Part shown: positions 8,721 to 17,325 of the stretch, in pieces
Position numbering within the stretch: position 1 is the first letter of the stretch
Layout: the number at the start of each line of letters is the position of its first letter
DNA from: Nitrincola tapanii
GTDB lineage: Bacteria > Pseudomonadota > Gammaproteobacteria > Pseudomonadales > Balneatricaceae
Length of the DNA: 64,000 bases
Direction of reading: 5' to 3'
NCBI RefSeq assembly: GCF_008368715.1
Contig: NZ_SMRS01000002.1
Coordinates: 62,001 to 126,000, forward strand
Position numbers and translations under genes: made by a program
The notes under the pieces: model-generated
What the model was told of the DNA's origin: nothing
The model's database searches: none
Seen by the model: only the letters and a program-made list of their open reading frames with translations

Positions 8721-9991
8721 AGATATTTGACTTCCTGCATCCAATGATCGAGGGTGCGTAGAAGCAGTGGCAGCTCCAAGGGTTTCTTCAGGTGTCCCTG
8801 AAAACCCTTGCGTAGCCACTGTACCGCTTCGTCATCGTCCAGTGCGCTCAAAGCAATCATCGCCGTCCCAGGTTGCAGGTGTTGACGCAACTGCTGTTGT
8901 AAGTCTGAAATCTCTATGCCAGGCAGGTTAAGATCCACCAAGATGAGGTGGGGTTGATAAGTGGCCGCCAACTCCAAGGCTTCTTCAACGCTGGGTGTAG
9001 AGTAGAGTTTTACATCCTGATTGCGTTCAAGTAATAAACGCACCAGTTGGCGATTGGCGCTGTTCTCTTCCACATACAAAATTCTGAACCAAGGATATTG
9101 AGCGTTATCACTGGCCAGTTCGGTGCTGATCGGGTTGGAGCTTGAACTCGAGGGTGGCGCTTTAGGCGATACAAGATGCTGACGGGGTTCGCTCGTGTTG
9201 TAGAGTTGCGAAGAAAGATGGTGTGCGGCATCGGACCAGAGCTGGCGGCTGTGTTGTTCATCTTGATCTGCAATCGGTGTAATTAACCCCAGGACTTCTT
9301 GGCAAGCATTCAGAATACGCTGCGCACACTGGGTTTGGCTCTCGCTTAAGCCGCCTTCCATCTCCAAGAGCTGTGCGGCACTTAAAATCGAGGTCAGAGG
9401 TGTGCGTATATCGTGGTTGATTTTGCGCAACAGGTTCGCTCGTGCCAGACTGGAGCTTTCGGCTTGGCGTTGTGCCTGTTGAGCCAAGTCTCGTGCTTCG
9501 CGCAGATCTTCTTCAATCTGTTTGATGTGAGAGATGTCCGTGCGCATCGAGATAAATTGATAAATCTCACCTCGTTGATTCAAAAAAGGCACAATCGTGG
9601 TGCGTACCCAGTGCAAACTGCCATTTTTGCGACGATTGCAAATGTCACCTTGCCAGACCTGGCCTGCCTTTAAGTCTGCCCACATGCTGCGATAAAAACT
9701 ATCGGGATGAACGCCGGATTTCAGTAAACTGTGAGTCTGGCCGATCAGCTCCCCACGGGAGAAGCCGCTGATTTCGCAAAACAGATCATTGGCATGAGTG
9801 ATACGTCCTTGATGATCCGCATAGGTGACCAAGGAGTGATGATCCAGCGCTAAATGTTCGCGTTCACGTTCATAGACGAGCTGCCAAATGGGTGTAAACT
9901 GAGTTGAAGAGCGTCCGTGATCTTCAGAGGTTTCACCCGAATGTTCAGGAGAGAGAACAGAATCCTGTTCGGATGATTCAGAAGAGTTCAT
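8687..9991 (-). CDS. PAS-HisKA-receiver protein lacking a kinase ATPase domain
   Basis: A 434-residue signalling protein with no membrane helix, so cytoplasmic. Order: a PAS/PAC domain (about 45-160, ending in FISMRTDISHIKQIEEDL), a coiled linker, a HisKA dimerisation helix with phospho-acceptor His193 (INHDIRTPLTS), a Ser/Pro-rich linker (270-300, five consecutive Ser), and a receiver domain (303-420) with Asp353 (LVDLNLPG) and the conserved Lys near HLKKP. No HATPase_c N-, G1- or G2-boxes occur in the roughly 95 residues between HisKA and REC, where a kinase would need them. It therefore cannot autophosphorylate by itself and may act as a phosphorelay intermediate or receive phosphate from another kinase (inference). 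The PAS sequence resembles energy- or redox-sensing PAS domains. Confidence 0.82.
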   Translation of the reverse strand: MNSSESSEQDSVLSPEHSGETSEDHGRSSTQFTPIWQLVYEREREHLALDHHSLVTYADHQGRITHANDLFCEISGFSRGELIGQTHSLLKSGVHPDSFYRSMWADLKAGQVWQGDICNRRKNGSLHWVRTTIVPFLNQRGEIYQFISMRTDISHIKQIEEDLREARDLAQQAQRQAESSSLARANLLRKINHDIRTPLTSILSAAQLLEMEGGLSESQTQCAQRILNACQEVLGLITPIADQDEQHSRQLWSDAAHHLSSQLYNTSEPRQHLVSPKAPPSSSSSNPISTELASDNAQYPWFRILYVEENSANRQLVRLLLERNQDVKLYSTPSVEEALELAATYQPHLILVDLNLPGIEISDLQQQLRQHLQPGTAMIALSALDDDEAVQWLRKGFQGHLKKPLELPLLLRTLDHWMQEVKYLQAGSVSTPAR

Positions 9992-10134
9992 TGTGCTTTG
10001 GAGGCTTCTTATAAATTTGGATTAATGATTAAGACTAGCTTCAAACTTAGAAAAGTACAAATACAAAAAGTAGGTATATTTTTGTCAGCTCGCAGGCAGT
10101 GAGTGCCTGTCGTAAAAAGGATTAGGAGAATGCC

Positions 10135-11208
10135 ATGCTGGATCTGGATCGTTATTTAAAGCTTATGGTAGACAAACAAGCCTCCGATCTGTTCCTCAGT
10201 AGTCATGCTCTGGTGCAGATGAAAGTGCAGGGTGTCATGCGCCCTTTAGGTGAGAAGCAGTTGTCGCCGAGTTTAGTTAAAGAGGTGGCTTACGGATTGA
10301 TGAACCCTGGGCAGATCGCTGATTTTGAAAAAGAATGGGAAATGAACTTTGCCCATGAAGTGGAAGGTGTTGGGCGATTTCGTGTGAATATCTATCGCCA
10401 GCGGGGTGATGTGGCCTTAGTCATCCGCCATATTCGCAGTGAGATCCCCTCAATTTCAGAACTCAATCTACCCTCCAGTTTGCAAGATTTGGTGATGGAG
10501 CGAAATGGCCTGATTCTCATAGTCGGGGCGACAGGGTCGGGTAAATCAACCACCCTAGCCGCTATGTTGGAGCATCGTAATCTTTCCACGAGTGGCCATA
10601 TTCTGACCATAGAAGATCCCATCGAGTATTTGCACAGCAGTAAATTGTCTCTGATCAATCAGCGTGAGGTGGGCATCGATACCCACTCTTTTAGTAATGC
10701 GCTGAAAAATGCCATGCGTGAGGCGCCGGATGTGATCATGATTGGTGAGATCCGTGATCGTGAGACGATGGAGCAAGCCATCCGCTACTCAGAAACCGGA
10801 CATCTCTGTCTATCGACACTGCATGCCAACAACTCCAATCAGGCTCTAGAGCATATTCTGAACTTTTTCCATGAAACGGAAAGTCGCAAACTGACGATGG
10901 ATCTGTCGCTTAACCTGAAAGCGGTGGTTTCGCTGCGCTTGGTGCGTGGGCTGAATGATCAGTTTATTCCGGTGACAGAAGTGTTGGTCAACACACCTTA
11001 TGTATCTGAACTGGTGGCACGGGGGGATTTCACTCGACTGCGTGATGTGGTGGAAAATGCGGGCGATGGGGTGATGCACAGCTTTGATCAGAGTCTATTA
11101 AAGCTTTATCAGCAGGGGCGGATCAGTGAAGCGGAAGCCTTACATAATGCGGACTCCCGCAACAATATGTCATTGAAAATTCGACTTATGGCTAACTCTG
11201 TAGGCTAA
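10135..11208 (+). CDS. pilU: Type IV pilus retraction ATPase, PilU type
   Basis: A 357-residue hexameric ATPase of the PilT/PilU family. Walker A is VGATGSGKST (130-139); the Asp-box follows at TIEDPIEYLHS; Walker B is DVIMIGEIRD (199-208); the His box is STLHANNS. The C-terminus is longer than in PilT and lacks the PilT AIRNLIRE motif, pointing to PilU, the accessory retraction ATPase that works with PilT at the base of the pilus. The start has AGGAGA 5 bases before the ATG. pilT usually lies next door but is not in this window, so pilU stands alone here. Its last 17 bases overlap the convergent hypothetical gene. Confidence 0.87.
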   Translation: MLDLDRYLKLMVDKQASDLFLSSHALVQMKVQGVMRPLGEKQLSPSLVKEVAYGLMNPGQIADFEKEWEMNFAHEVEGVGRFRVNIYRQRGDVALVIRHIRSEIPSISELNLPSSLQDLVMERNGLILIVGATGSGKSTTLAAMLEHRNLSTSGHILTIEDPIEYLHSSKLSLINQREVGIDTHSFSNALKNAMREAPDVIMIGEIRDRETMEQAIRYSETGHLCLSTLHANNSNQALEHILNFFHETESRKLTMDLSLNLKAVVSLRLVRGLNDQFIPVTEVLVNTPYVSELVARGDFTRLRDVVENAGDGVMHSFDQSLLKLYQQGRISEAEALHNADSRNNMSLKIRLMANSVG

Positions 11209-11938
11209 AAGCAGCTGAACTCTGGGCTTCAGGGGCATGTGACTGGGGCGCAGTTGGCTGTGGAGCAGTCGCTTGCACTTCAATCTCATGCATCCAGCCT
11301 TGGAGTTGAATGAGTTGTGCGTCTAGTAAACCCTGCGGATTGAGTTTTTTAAGCTGCATGAGAGCGGTGCGCAGATGATGGATGGCGACTTTCGGACCGC
11401 TTTGCTGTAAAGCCAAGTGTGCTTCATGCAGGAGGAGATCACATTGGCAGCGTTGATAGGCGAGTTTTAACTCTGCAAGCAAAGCCTGCATTTGTGTCTG
11501 CGCAAAACCTTGCTGGCTCATTAAAGACACCAGCTCAACCATCTCTCTGACTAGAGCGCGTGCCCGCAGGGCGGCATTGCGTTCTGCAAACAGGCTGGGA
11601 CCTTGGTTTTCTGGGAAATAGGGGGAGGGCAGAGGAGCTTCTTCAATTTGTGCCAGGGCTTCCATCTGGTGATTCAATTCAGAATTGCGTTGAATTTGAT
11701 GCATGCGCTTGAGCAATAGCCGCATGAAGTTGAGCAAGGCTGAGCGCAAAGGAGCGGTCATGAATTCGGTCGGGAAGTTATTCAGTAGGTGCTCGCAACG
11801 ACGGTACTGATCCCTTAGAGCCAGTAATTGAAAGTGGCGTTCTTGGCGTAGGTTCTCTGCACTCTGAAACGCTATGGCCACCATCATCATCACAAAGACA
11901 GCCATTAAAATGATAATCGCAGTTTCACTGGGTGACAT
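11192..11938 (-). CDS. Hypothetical single-pass membrane protein
   Basis: A 248-residue protein not recognised from any named family. It has one N-terminal membrane helix (about residues 7-24, IIILMAVFVMMMVAIAF), then a long helical region rich in Leu, Gln, Arg and Glu that probably forms coiled coils or helical bundles (40-215), and a short Pro/Ala/Gln-rich tail. The N-in orientation would leave the bulk in the cytoplasm or periplasm depending on topology, which cannot be decided here. It converges on pilU with a 17-base overlap, so the two messages are antisense at their ends. A role near the pilus machinery is possible but has no direct support. Confidence 0.6.
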   Translation of the reverse strand: MSPSETAIIILMAVFVMMMVAIAFQSAENLRQERHFQLLALRDQYRRCEHLLNNFPTEFMTAPLRSALLNFMRLLLKRMHQIQRNSELNHQMEALAQIEEAPLPSPYFPENQGPSLFAERNAALRARALVREMVELVSLMSQQGFAQTQMQALLAELKLAYQRCQCDLLLHEAHLALQQSGPKVAIHHLRTALMQLKKLNPQGLLDAQLIQLQGWMHEIEVQATAPQPTAPQSHAPEAQSSAAFSLQS

Positions 11939-12093
11939 GAGGTCTAGGGTTCCATCAGGGGTTTTGGCGAATATTGCCTTTATGTTAGCCGATCCTCTTG
12001 TGGCTTACACGCCAGCTGAGGTTGTTAAGTGTGTTGGAATTGATCAGTCTCAGCGCTTAACTTAAAAAATTTAAATTTTTTTAATTCAGAGTG

Positions 12094-12122
12094 TTGACGC
12101 GCAAAAAGCCTATACGTATTAT
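12094..12122 (+). promoter_or_regulatory. Stable-RNA promoter of the Glu/Gly tRNA array
   Basis: TTGACG (12094-12099), a 17-base spacer, and TATTAT (12117-12122) are followed by the GC-rich discriminator TTGCGCC. An AT-only tract (12064-12086) lies just upstream like an UP element. The layout is that of a strong, stringently controlled sigma-70 promoter about 100 bases before the first tRNA. Confidence 0.7.
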
Positions 12123-12226
12123 TTGCGCCTCTTCAGGAAGCAACCTGACAGACACTCAAACTGACTCAAGTTAAGTTTGTTTAAGTCGGTCAAGCAGAGC
12201 GAAGAAGCTTGAGAAGTACCGGTCAC

Positions 12227-12302
12227 GTCCCATTCGTCTAGTGGCCTAGGACACCGCCCTTTCACGGCGGTAACAGGGGTTCGAACCCCCTATGGGACGC
12301 CA
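12227..12302 (+). tRNA. tRNA-Glu (anticodon TTC), copy 1
   Basis: A 76-base gene with encoded CCA. Acceptor arms GTCCCAT/ATGGGAC pair fully; the anticodon stem CCGCC/GGCGG presents CTTTCAC (anticodon TTC); the T-arm contains GGTTCGAACC. First gene of a five-tRNA array transcribed from the promoter about 100 bases upstream. Confidence 0.97.
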
Positions 12303-12336
12303 ACTTCTAAGATGCTTGTGTATCTTGGAAAGTTAA

Positions 12337-12412
<76 letters not shown>

Positions 12413-12433
12413 AAACTTCTCAAACACGGTCAC

Positions 12434-12509
12434 GTCCCATTCGTCTAGTGGCCTAGGACACCGCCCTTTCACGGCGGTAACAGGGGTTCGAACCCCCTAT
12501 GGGACGCCA
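12434..12509 (+). tRNA. tRNA-Glu (anticodon TTC), copy 2
   Basis: Identical to copy 1 over its whole 76 bases including CCA; second repeat unit of the array. Confidence 0.97.
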
Positions 12510-12543
12510 ACTTCTAAGATGCTTATGTATCTTGGAAAGTTAA

Positions 12544-12619
<76 letters not shown>

Positions 12620-12645
12620 AGCTTTATGTACAATTTATATGTCAC

Positions 12646-12721
12646 GTCCCATTCGTCTAGTGGCCTAGGACACCGCCCTTTCACGGCGGTAACAGGGGTT
12701 CGAACCCCCTATGGGACGCCA
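12646..12721 (+). tRNA. tRNA-Glu (anticodon TTC), copy 3
   Basis: A third identical 76-base tRNA-Glu closing the array. The spacer before it (12620-12645) is unlike the other spacers, so this copy is older or arose separately from the 207-base duplication. Confidence 0.97.
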
Positions 12722-12911
12722 TCTCTTGCAGTGCCTGCGCTGCCTCGCTCTAAATAATTCATAGATCACATACGATTAATCAATACCTTGAATCGCGTTC
12801 GCTGCGTTTCAGAAGCCATCTATTATGCTTCTCTATTTAACATTCATCTGCGTATTGAAAATCCTCAGGTTTGCCCCCAGCTATTAAGATCGGTTTTGAC
12901 AGGACTCGTTC

Positions 12912-13850
12912 ATGACACAGGCATTACAGATAGATAATTTGCGTAAAACCTATGCCAATGGCTTTGAAGCCTTGAAAGGGATCTCTTTGCGGGTTGAGCA
13001 GGGTGATTTTTTTGCATTGCTCGGGCCGAATGGTGCCGGTAAATCGACAACCTTAGGCATAGTCTCGTCCTTGGTGAATCCGACGGCAGGCGAAGTCAAA
13101 ATCTTTGGTTATGATCTGGCTCAACAGGTGACAGAAGCTAAGTTGCAACTGGGTGTTGTGCCCCAGGAGTTTAACTTTAATGCCTTTGAAAAAGTGGAAG
13201 ATATTCTGATCACTCAGGCGGGTTATTACGGCTTAAAGCGTGCTGAAGCCAAGGCACGTAGTGAGGTCTATTTGAAAAAATTGGGCCTGTGGGATAAGCG
13301 TGAGCAACCGGCTCGGCGTTTATCCGGCGGTATGAAGCGCCGCTTAATGATTGCTCGTGCCTTAGTGCATCAGCCTAAGCTTTTGATTCTGGATGAGCCG
13401 ACAGCGGGGGTTGATATTGAACTGCGTCGCTCGATGTGGGAGTTCCTATGTGAGTTGAATGCGCAGGGTACCACGATCATTCTGACCACCCACTATCTGG
13501 AAGAGGCGGAGTCTCTGTGTCGTAATATTGCGATTATTGATCAGGGTGAAATTATTGAAAATACCAGCATGAAGCGCCTTCTGGCGCAGCTGAATACCGA
13601 AACCTTTTTACTCGATCTGAATCAGGAACTGACGCAGTTGCCTAATCTGCCGGATTATCGTGCCAGCTTAATAGATCCACATTGTTTACAAGTTGAAGTG
13701 GCCAAGCAGCAGGGCTTAAATGAGTTGTTTGCTCAGCTTTCGCAGCAAGGTGTACAAGTGGTGAGTATGCGCAATAAAGCGAATCGTCTGGAGGAGTTGT
13801 TTGTGTCCTTGGTTGAGAAAAATCTGCAGTCCGGAGGGCGTGTCGCATGA
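12912..13850 (+). CDS. ABC-2 type exporter, ATP-binding subunit (YadG-like)
   Basis: A 312-residue ATPase. Walker A is GPNGAGKST (about 38-46), the Q-loop is near VVPQEFNF, the signature is LSGGMKRRL and Walker B is LLILDEPTAG, followed by the switch His in LTTHYLEEAE. The extended C-terminal part is typical of ABC-2 exporter ATPases. The stop overlaps the start of the permease gene by 4 bases (ATGA), so the two are translationally coupled subunits of one inner-membrane transporter. YadG/YadH of E. coli is the closest pair by appearance; the substrate is not known. Confidence 0.88.
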   Translation: MTQALQIDNLRKTYANGFEALKGISLRVEQGDFFALLGPNGAGKSTTLGIVSSLVNPTAGEVKIFGYDLAQQVTEAKLQLGVVPQEFNFNAFEKVEDILITQAGYYGLKRAEAKARSEVYLKKLGLWDKREQPARRLSGGMKRRLMIARALVHQPKLLILDEPTAGVDIELRRSMWEFLCELNAQGTTIILTTHYLEEAESLCRNIAIIDQGEIIENTSMKRLLAQLNTETFLLDLNQELTQLPNLPDYRASLIDPHCLQVEVAKQQGLNELFAQLSQQGVQVVSMRNKANRLEELFVSLVEKNLQSGGRVA

Positions 13851-14620
13851 ACACATCGTTAATTTGGACAGCCTTCACTACCATACTGGTCAAAGAAATT
13901 CGTCGTTTTACCCGTATCTGGGTACAAACCCTGCTTCCGCCTGCGATCACCATGACACTGTATTTTATCATCTTTGGAAATCTCATCGGTTCGCGTATCG
14001 GTGAGATGGGTGGTTTTGGTTATATGGAATACATCGCACCGGGTCTGATTATGATGTCGGTGATTACCAACTCCTACGGTAATGTTGTTTCCTCATTTTT
14101 TGGCACTAAGTTTCAACACCACATAGAAGAGTTGCTGGTGGCACCTGTCCCAAATTGGGTGATTCTTGCCGGTTTTGTGGCCGGTGGGGTGGCGCGTGGT
14201 TTGGCTGTGGGCTTGATTGTCACACTCTTGTCCCTGTTTTTTACCAGCCTGCAGGTGCAGCATCTTGGTATTACCGTCACCACGGTATTGCTCACTGCGA
14301 TCCTGTTTTCACTCGGTGGTTTTATTAATGCCATCTATGCAAATAGCTTTGACGATATCTCGATCGTGCCGACTTTTATTTTGACGCCCTTAACCTATTT
14401 GGGCGGAGTCTTTTACTCCATCAGCCTATTACCTGGTTTTTGGCACTTGGTCTCACAATTTAACCCGATTCTTTATATGGTCAACAGCTTCCGTTATGGC
14501 TTGCTGGGAGTCAGTGATATTCATATCGGCTTTGCCTTTGCTATGATTCTCGGATGCATTGTGATCTTGGCAAGCTATGCCTTGCACCTTCTTAAAATCG
14601 GCAAAGGAATTCGTAACTGA
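13847..14620 (+). CDS. ABC-2 type exporter, permease subunit (YadH-like)
   Basis: A 257-residue membrane protein with six predicted helices, the ABC-2 layout. Recognisable segments include YMEYIAPGLIMMSV, the conserved SFFGTKFQHHIEELLVAP loop and FNPILYMVNSFRYG near the C-terminus. It partners the ATPase encoded just upstream (4-base overlap). It shares a single base with the start of queF, so the exporter and queF may be on one transcript; no functional link is evident. Confidence 0.88.
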   Translation: MNTSLIWTAFTTILVKEIRRFTRIWVQTLLPPAITMTLYFIIFGNLIGSRIGEMGGFGYMEYIAPGLIMMSVITNSYGNVVSSFFGTKFQHHIEELLVAPVPNWVILAGFVAGGVARGLAVGLIVTLLSLFFTSLQVQHLGITVTTVLLTAILFSLGGFINAIYANSFDDISIVPTFILTPLTYLGGVFYSISLLPGFWHLVSQFNPILYMVNSFRYGLLGVSDIHIGFAFAMILGCIVILASYALHLLKIGKGIRN

Positions 14621-15444
14621 TGAACGAGCATGAGGTGATTCAGCGGTCGCCCTTAGGTCAAGAGACAGATTATGTGAACCAGTATGATCCCTCATTGCTG
14701 TATCCGATTGCACGAGAGATTAACTGGCAAGCACGAGGGATTCAGCGTGGATCCTTGCCTTTTAAAGGGGTTGATATCTGGAATGCGTATGAGGTGTCTT
14801 GGCTGAACCCCAAGGGTAAGCCTGTGGTGCGTTTGGCGGAGTTTCGTATTGCAGCCGATTCAACACACATTATCGAATCTAAATCCTTTAAGCTCTATCT
14901 GAACTCTTTTAATCTCAGCTGTTTTGCCAATGAAGCGGAAGTACTCAAGCGTTTAGAGTCGGATCTGGCGCAAGCAGCGGGCGGACGTGTTCAGGTCTTT
15001 TTGCGTAAGCTGGATGCTCCCTTGCAGCTTGAACGCTTACAGGGAGAGTGTCTGGATGAACTCGATATTGAGGTCAAGCATTATCAGCCGGAGCCCAAGC
15101 TTTTACGCACCACTGATCGGGTGGTGGAAGAGACACTGGTCAGTCATCTACTGAAATCCAACTGTCCGGTCACAGGGCAACCGGATTGGGCCAGTGTACA
15201 GATACATTATAAAGGCCCAAGTATTGATCGTGCTGGGCTCTTGGCCTATTTAATCTCTTACCGTGAACATGGTGATTTCCATGAGCAGTGTGTAGAAACC
15301 ATTTTTATGGATATTTGGAATCAATGTCGTCCACAGAAGCTAACGGTGTATGCGCGTTATGTGCGTCGCGGTGGATTGGATATTAATCCTTACCGTTCCA
15401 GCCTGGCTGCAGAGCCGGCCAATCCACGCTTGGCTCGTCAGTAA
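14620..15444 (+). CDS. queF: NADPH-dependent 7-cyano-7-deazaguanine reductase
   Basis: A 274-residue enzyme of the long, two-domain QueF type found in gammaproteobacteria. It reduces preQ0 to preQ1 in the queuosine pathway in the cytosol. The QueF motif ESKSFKLYLNSFN (86-98) binds NADPH. The catalytic Cys182 lies in SNCPVTGQPDW, with the conserved Asp189 seven residues later. The ATG overlaps the stop of the ABC permease by one base. Confidence 0.95.
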   Translation: MNEHEVIQRSPLGQETDYVNQYDPSLLYPIAREINWQARGIQRGSLPFKGVDIWNAYEVSWLNPKGKPVVRLAEFRIAADSTHIIESKSFKLYLNSFNLSCFANEAEVLKRLESDLAQAAGGRVQVFLRKLDAPLQLERLQGECLDELDIEVKHYQPEPKLLRTTDRVVEETLVSHLLKSNCPVTGQPDWASVQIHYKGPSIDRAGLLAYLISYREHGDFHEQCVETIFMDIWNQCRPQKLTVYARYVRRGGLDINPYRSSLAAEPANPRLARQ

Positions 15445-15453
15445 GGAGAAAAG

Positions 15454-16014
15454 ATGGACGCTTTAGAGTTATTGTTAAATCGTGTGTCTTGCCCGGTGTT
15501 AGAGGGCCCGGCACCAAATCCCGAGCAATTGGATCTCATCTATCGGGCGGCTTTGCGAGCACCGGATCATGGTGGGTTAAAGCCCTATCGTTTTTTGCAG
15601 ATAGAAGACTCAGGGCGAGAGCGCTTAGGGGCTTTATTTATCGAGGCCGCACGCATAGAAAATCCCAATGCGACGCAAGCCGAGTTAAATAAACTCGGTC
15701 AGAATCCTTTGCGTGCGCCGATGATTATCGTGGCGATAGCCTCTTTGTCTGAGCATCCTAAGGTTCCCAAAAGTGAGCAGAGATTGACCGCCGGTTGTGC
15801 AGCGCATGGGCTCTTGCTGGCCGCTTATGCGCAGGGTTTGGATGCGATTTGGCGCTCGGGTCCCATGGCCTTTAATCCTCAAGTGATGCAAGGCTTAGGT
15901 TTGGATGCGCATGAAGAAATCATTGGCTTCATTTATTTAGGTCAGAGTAAAAAGCGTCGACTAGCCAGCTGCCCAGCAGTCGGTGAGTTTGTACGCTTAT
16001 GGGGAAAAGCATGA
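15454..16014 (+). CDS. Nitroreductase-family protein (YdjA-like)
   Basis: A 186-residue FMN-dependent oxidoreductase of the small YdjA class. FMN-binding elements are the N-terminal RRA-type segment (here NRVSCPVLEGPAP), the RAPDHGGLKPYRF loop and the C-terminal GFIYLGQ. It probably reduces nitroaromatics or quinones with NAD(P)H; the physiological substrate is unknown. AAGGAGA precedes the ATG. It ends in an ATGA overlap with the thioesterase gene, so queF, this gene and the thioesterase form a probable operon. Confidence 0.82.
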   Translation: MDALELLLNRVSCPVLEGPAPNPEQLDLIYRAALRAPDHGGLKPYRFLQIEDSGRERLGALFIEAARIENPNATQAELNKLGQNPLRAPMIIVAIASLSEHPKVPKSEQRLTAGCAAHGLLLAAYAQGLDAIWRSGPMAFNPQVMQGLGLDAHEEIIGFIYLGQSKKRRLASCPAVGEFVRLWGKA

Positions 16015-16475
16015 AATCAGATGCTGAATTTATGCAGCAGCTGTTTCAAGAGATCCCCTTGGTACAGGCCATGCAGTTGCAATCCTTACAGTTTGATGGC
16101 CAGTTCTTGGAGCTGAAAGTGCCTTTGGCGCCCAATCTCAATGATAAGGGCACCGCTTTTGGTGGTTCCTTAGCGGCACTTGCCACGCTTGCCGGTTGGT
16201 GTTTAACCACGCGTTATTTACACAAGCAAGGCTGGGAAGCTGAGGTGGTGGTCGTGAAAAGTGAGATTCAATATTTAGCACCGGTGACTCGGGCTTTTAC
16301 CGCTCAGGCAAAACTGCCAAATGAGGCGTTGGTGCAGGCGTTCACTCAGTCGTTCTCCGAGCGAGGGCGGGCACGCTGGACACTTGAAGTGCTTGTGGAA
16401 GAAGCCGGACAGAGGGCTTTCGTTCTGACCGGCGAGTATTTAGCACGCGTGCGCCCAAGGCTGGAGGCAGCGTGA
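16011..16475 (+). CDS. YiiD C-terminal-type thioesterase
   Basis: A 154-residue hotdog-fold protein. The ATG at 16011 is chosen because GGGGAAAA lies just upstream and it overlaps the previous stop as ATGA; a start four codons earlier is possible. The hotdog core is visible as LAPNLNDKGTAFGGSLAALATLAGW, the helix that packs inside the sheet, followed by VVVKSEIQYLAPV. This matches the domain found at the C-terminus of E. coli YiiD, here without the acetyltransferase half. It may cleave acyl-CoA or acyl-carrier-protein thioesters; substrate unknown. Confidence 0.78.
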   Translation: MKSDAEFMQQLFQEIPLVQAMQLQSLQFDGQFLELKVPLAPNLNDKGTAFGGSLAALATLAGWCLTTRYLHKQGWEAEVVVVKSEIQYLAPVTRAFTAQAKLPNEALVQAFTQSFSERGRARWTLEVLVEEAGQRAFVLTGEYLARVRPRLEAA

Positions 16476-16526
16476 GTGCATGTCGCGGCTGAAGCCGTGA
16501 GCTATGTAGTATGAGCCTGAACGATC

Positions 16527-17153
16527 TTACTCGAACTTCTCCTCATCCCTGTCTGGATCTGCCTTCTCCTGAGTTTTGGCTAGCTCTAAGCGCTGCGCGC
16601 TGAGAATGATCACAGCCTGTTCAGGCACATCACGATGCGGGCCGACCCGAGTGGTACGGCCTTGAGCGATGGCGTCCACCTTATCCATGCCCTCAATCAC
16701 CTGTCCAAACACAGCATAACCAGGGCGACCGGGTTGTGCATCTAGACTTGCGTTGTTCACCAGATTAATAAAAAACTGACTGCTCGCACTATGTGGATCG
16801 TTGGTACGTGCCATCGATAGGGTACCGCGCTGATTTTTTAGGCCGTTATCGGATTCGTTACGCACGCGTGCTAGTGGAGTCTTTTGTTCCAAACGTGCAT
16901 TGAATCCACCACCTTGAATAACAAAACCGGGGATCACGCGGTGGAAAATGATGCCTTCATAAAAACCGGCATCCACATGGCGTAAGAAGTTTTCCACGGT
17001 TAAAGGTGCTTCTTTGGCAAAGAGTTCAATATCAATCTGTCCTAGGCTGGTTTCAAAGCGTACCTTGGGATTGTCTGCCCAAGCGGGAGACAGCAGTAAA
17101 CTCACTAAAAGAATGAGGATCAAGCTGAGGTTGCGGGGCAAAGTCACGTTCAT
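16527..17153 (-). CDS. Periplasmic cyclophilin-type peptidyl-prolyl isomerase
   Basis: A protein of about 208 residues: a signal peptide (hydrophobic SLILILLVSLLLS, cleavage near PAWA-D) and a bacterial cyclophilin domain with the core FHRVIPGFVIQGGG, SQFFINL and the VFGQVIEGMD motif. It catalyses proline cis-trans isomerisation during folding of exported proteins, like E. coli PpiA. The start is ambiguous: ATG at 17151-17153 has AGGAG directly adjacent, whereas GTG six bases inside (17145-17147) sits at the ideal distance from that AGGAG and still leaves a complete signal peptide. The acidic tail (DPDRDEEKFE) is unusual. It is divergent from the DUF6134 gene. Confidence 0.85.
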   Translation of the reverse strand: MNVTLPRNLSLILILLVSLLLSPAWADNPKVRFETSLGQIDIELFAKEAPLTVENFLRHVDAGFYEGIIFHRVIPGFVIQGGGFNARLEQKTPLARVRNESDNGLKNQRGTLSMARTNDPHSASSQFFINLVNNASLDAQPGRPGYAVFGQVIEGMDKVDAIAQGRTTRVGPHRDVPEQAVIILSAQRLELAKTQEKADPDRDEEKFE

Positions 17154-17252
17154 CTCCTGTAAAAAGTTCACACACAAATGTGTCCATGCACATCTTAACG
17201 GATCTCAAAGATCCCTGCAGCGCTGAAGTGGCTGATGTAGCGGCAGTGCCGC

Positions 17253-17282
17253 TGATCCTTGTCCACGTTAGATGCGTACCTT
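17253..17282 (+). promoter_or_regulatory. Candidate ECF-sigma (RpoE/ChrR) promoter of the DUF6134-SDR-NTF2 genes
   Basis: TGATCC (17253-17258), 18 bases, then TACCTT. The -35-like hexamer is identical to the one in front of rpoE at 24746 and fits the TGATC -35 known for RpoE of the ChrR family. A 6-bp hairpin AGCGGC/GCCGCT (17239-17253) abuts the element. Fit of the -10 is weaker than at the two promoters near 24.7 kb. Confidence 0.5.
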
Positions 17283-17325
17283 TAAGTGCGTTGTGCAAAC
17301 AAAGAGCAATAAGCAGGAGAAAAGC

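Noticed and set aside
10093-10109. CAGGCA/TGCCTG hairpin before pilU as a riboswitch
   Set aside because: A single 6-bp stem with no further conserved secondary structure; nothing matches a known riboswitch class.
17239-17253. AGCGGC/GCCGCT hairpin as a terminator
   Set aside because: The stem is only 6 bp with a 3-base loop and has no T-run, and it lies between divergent genes where no terminator is needed.
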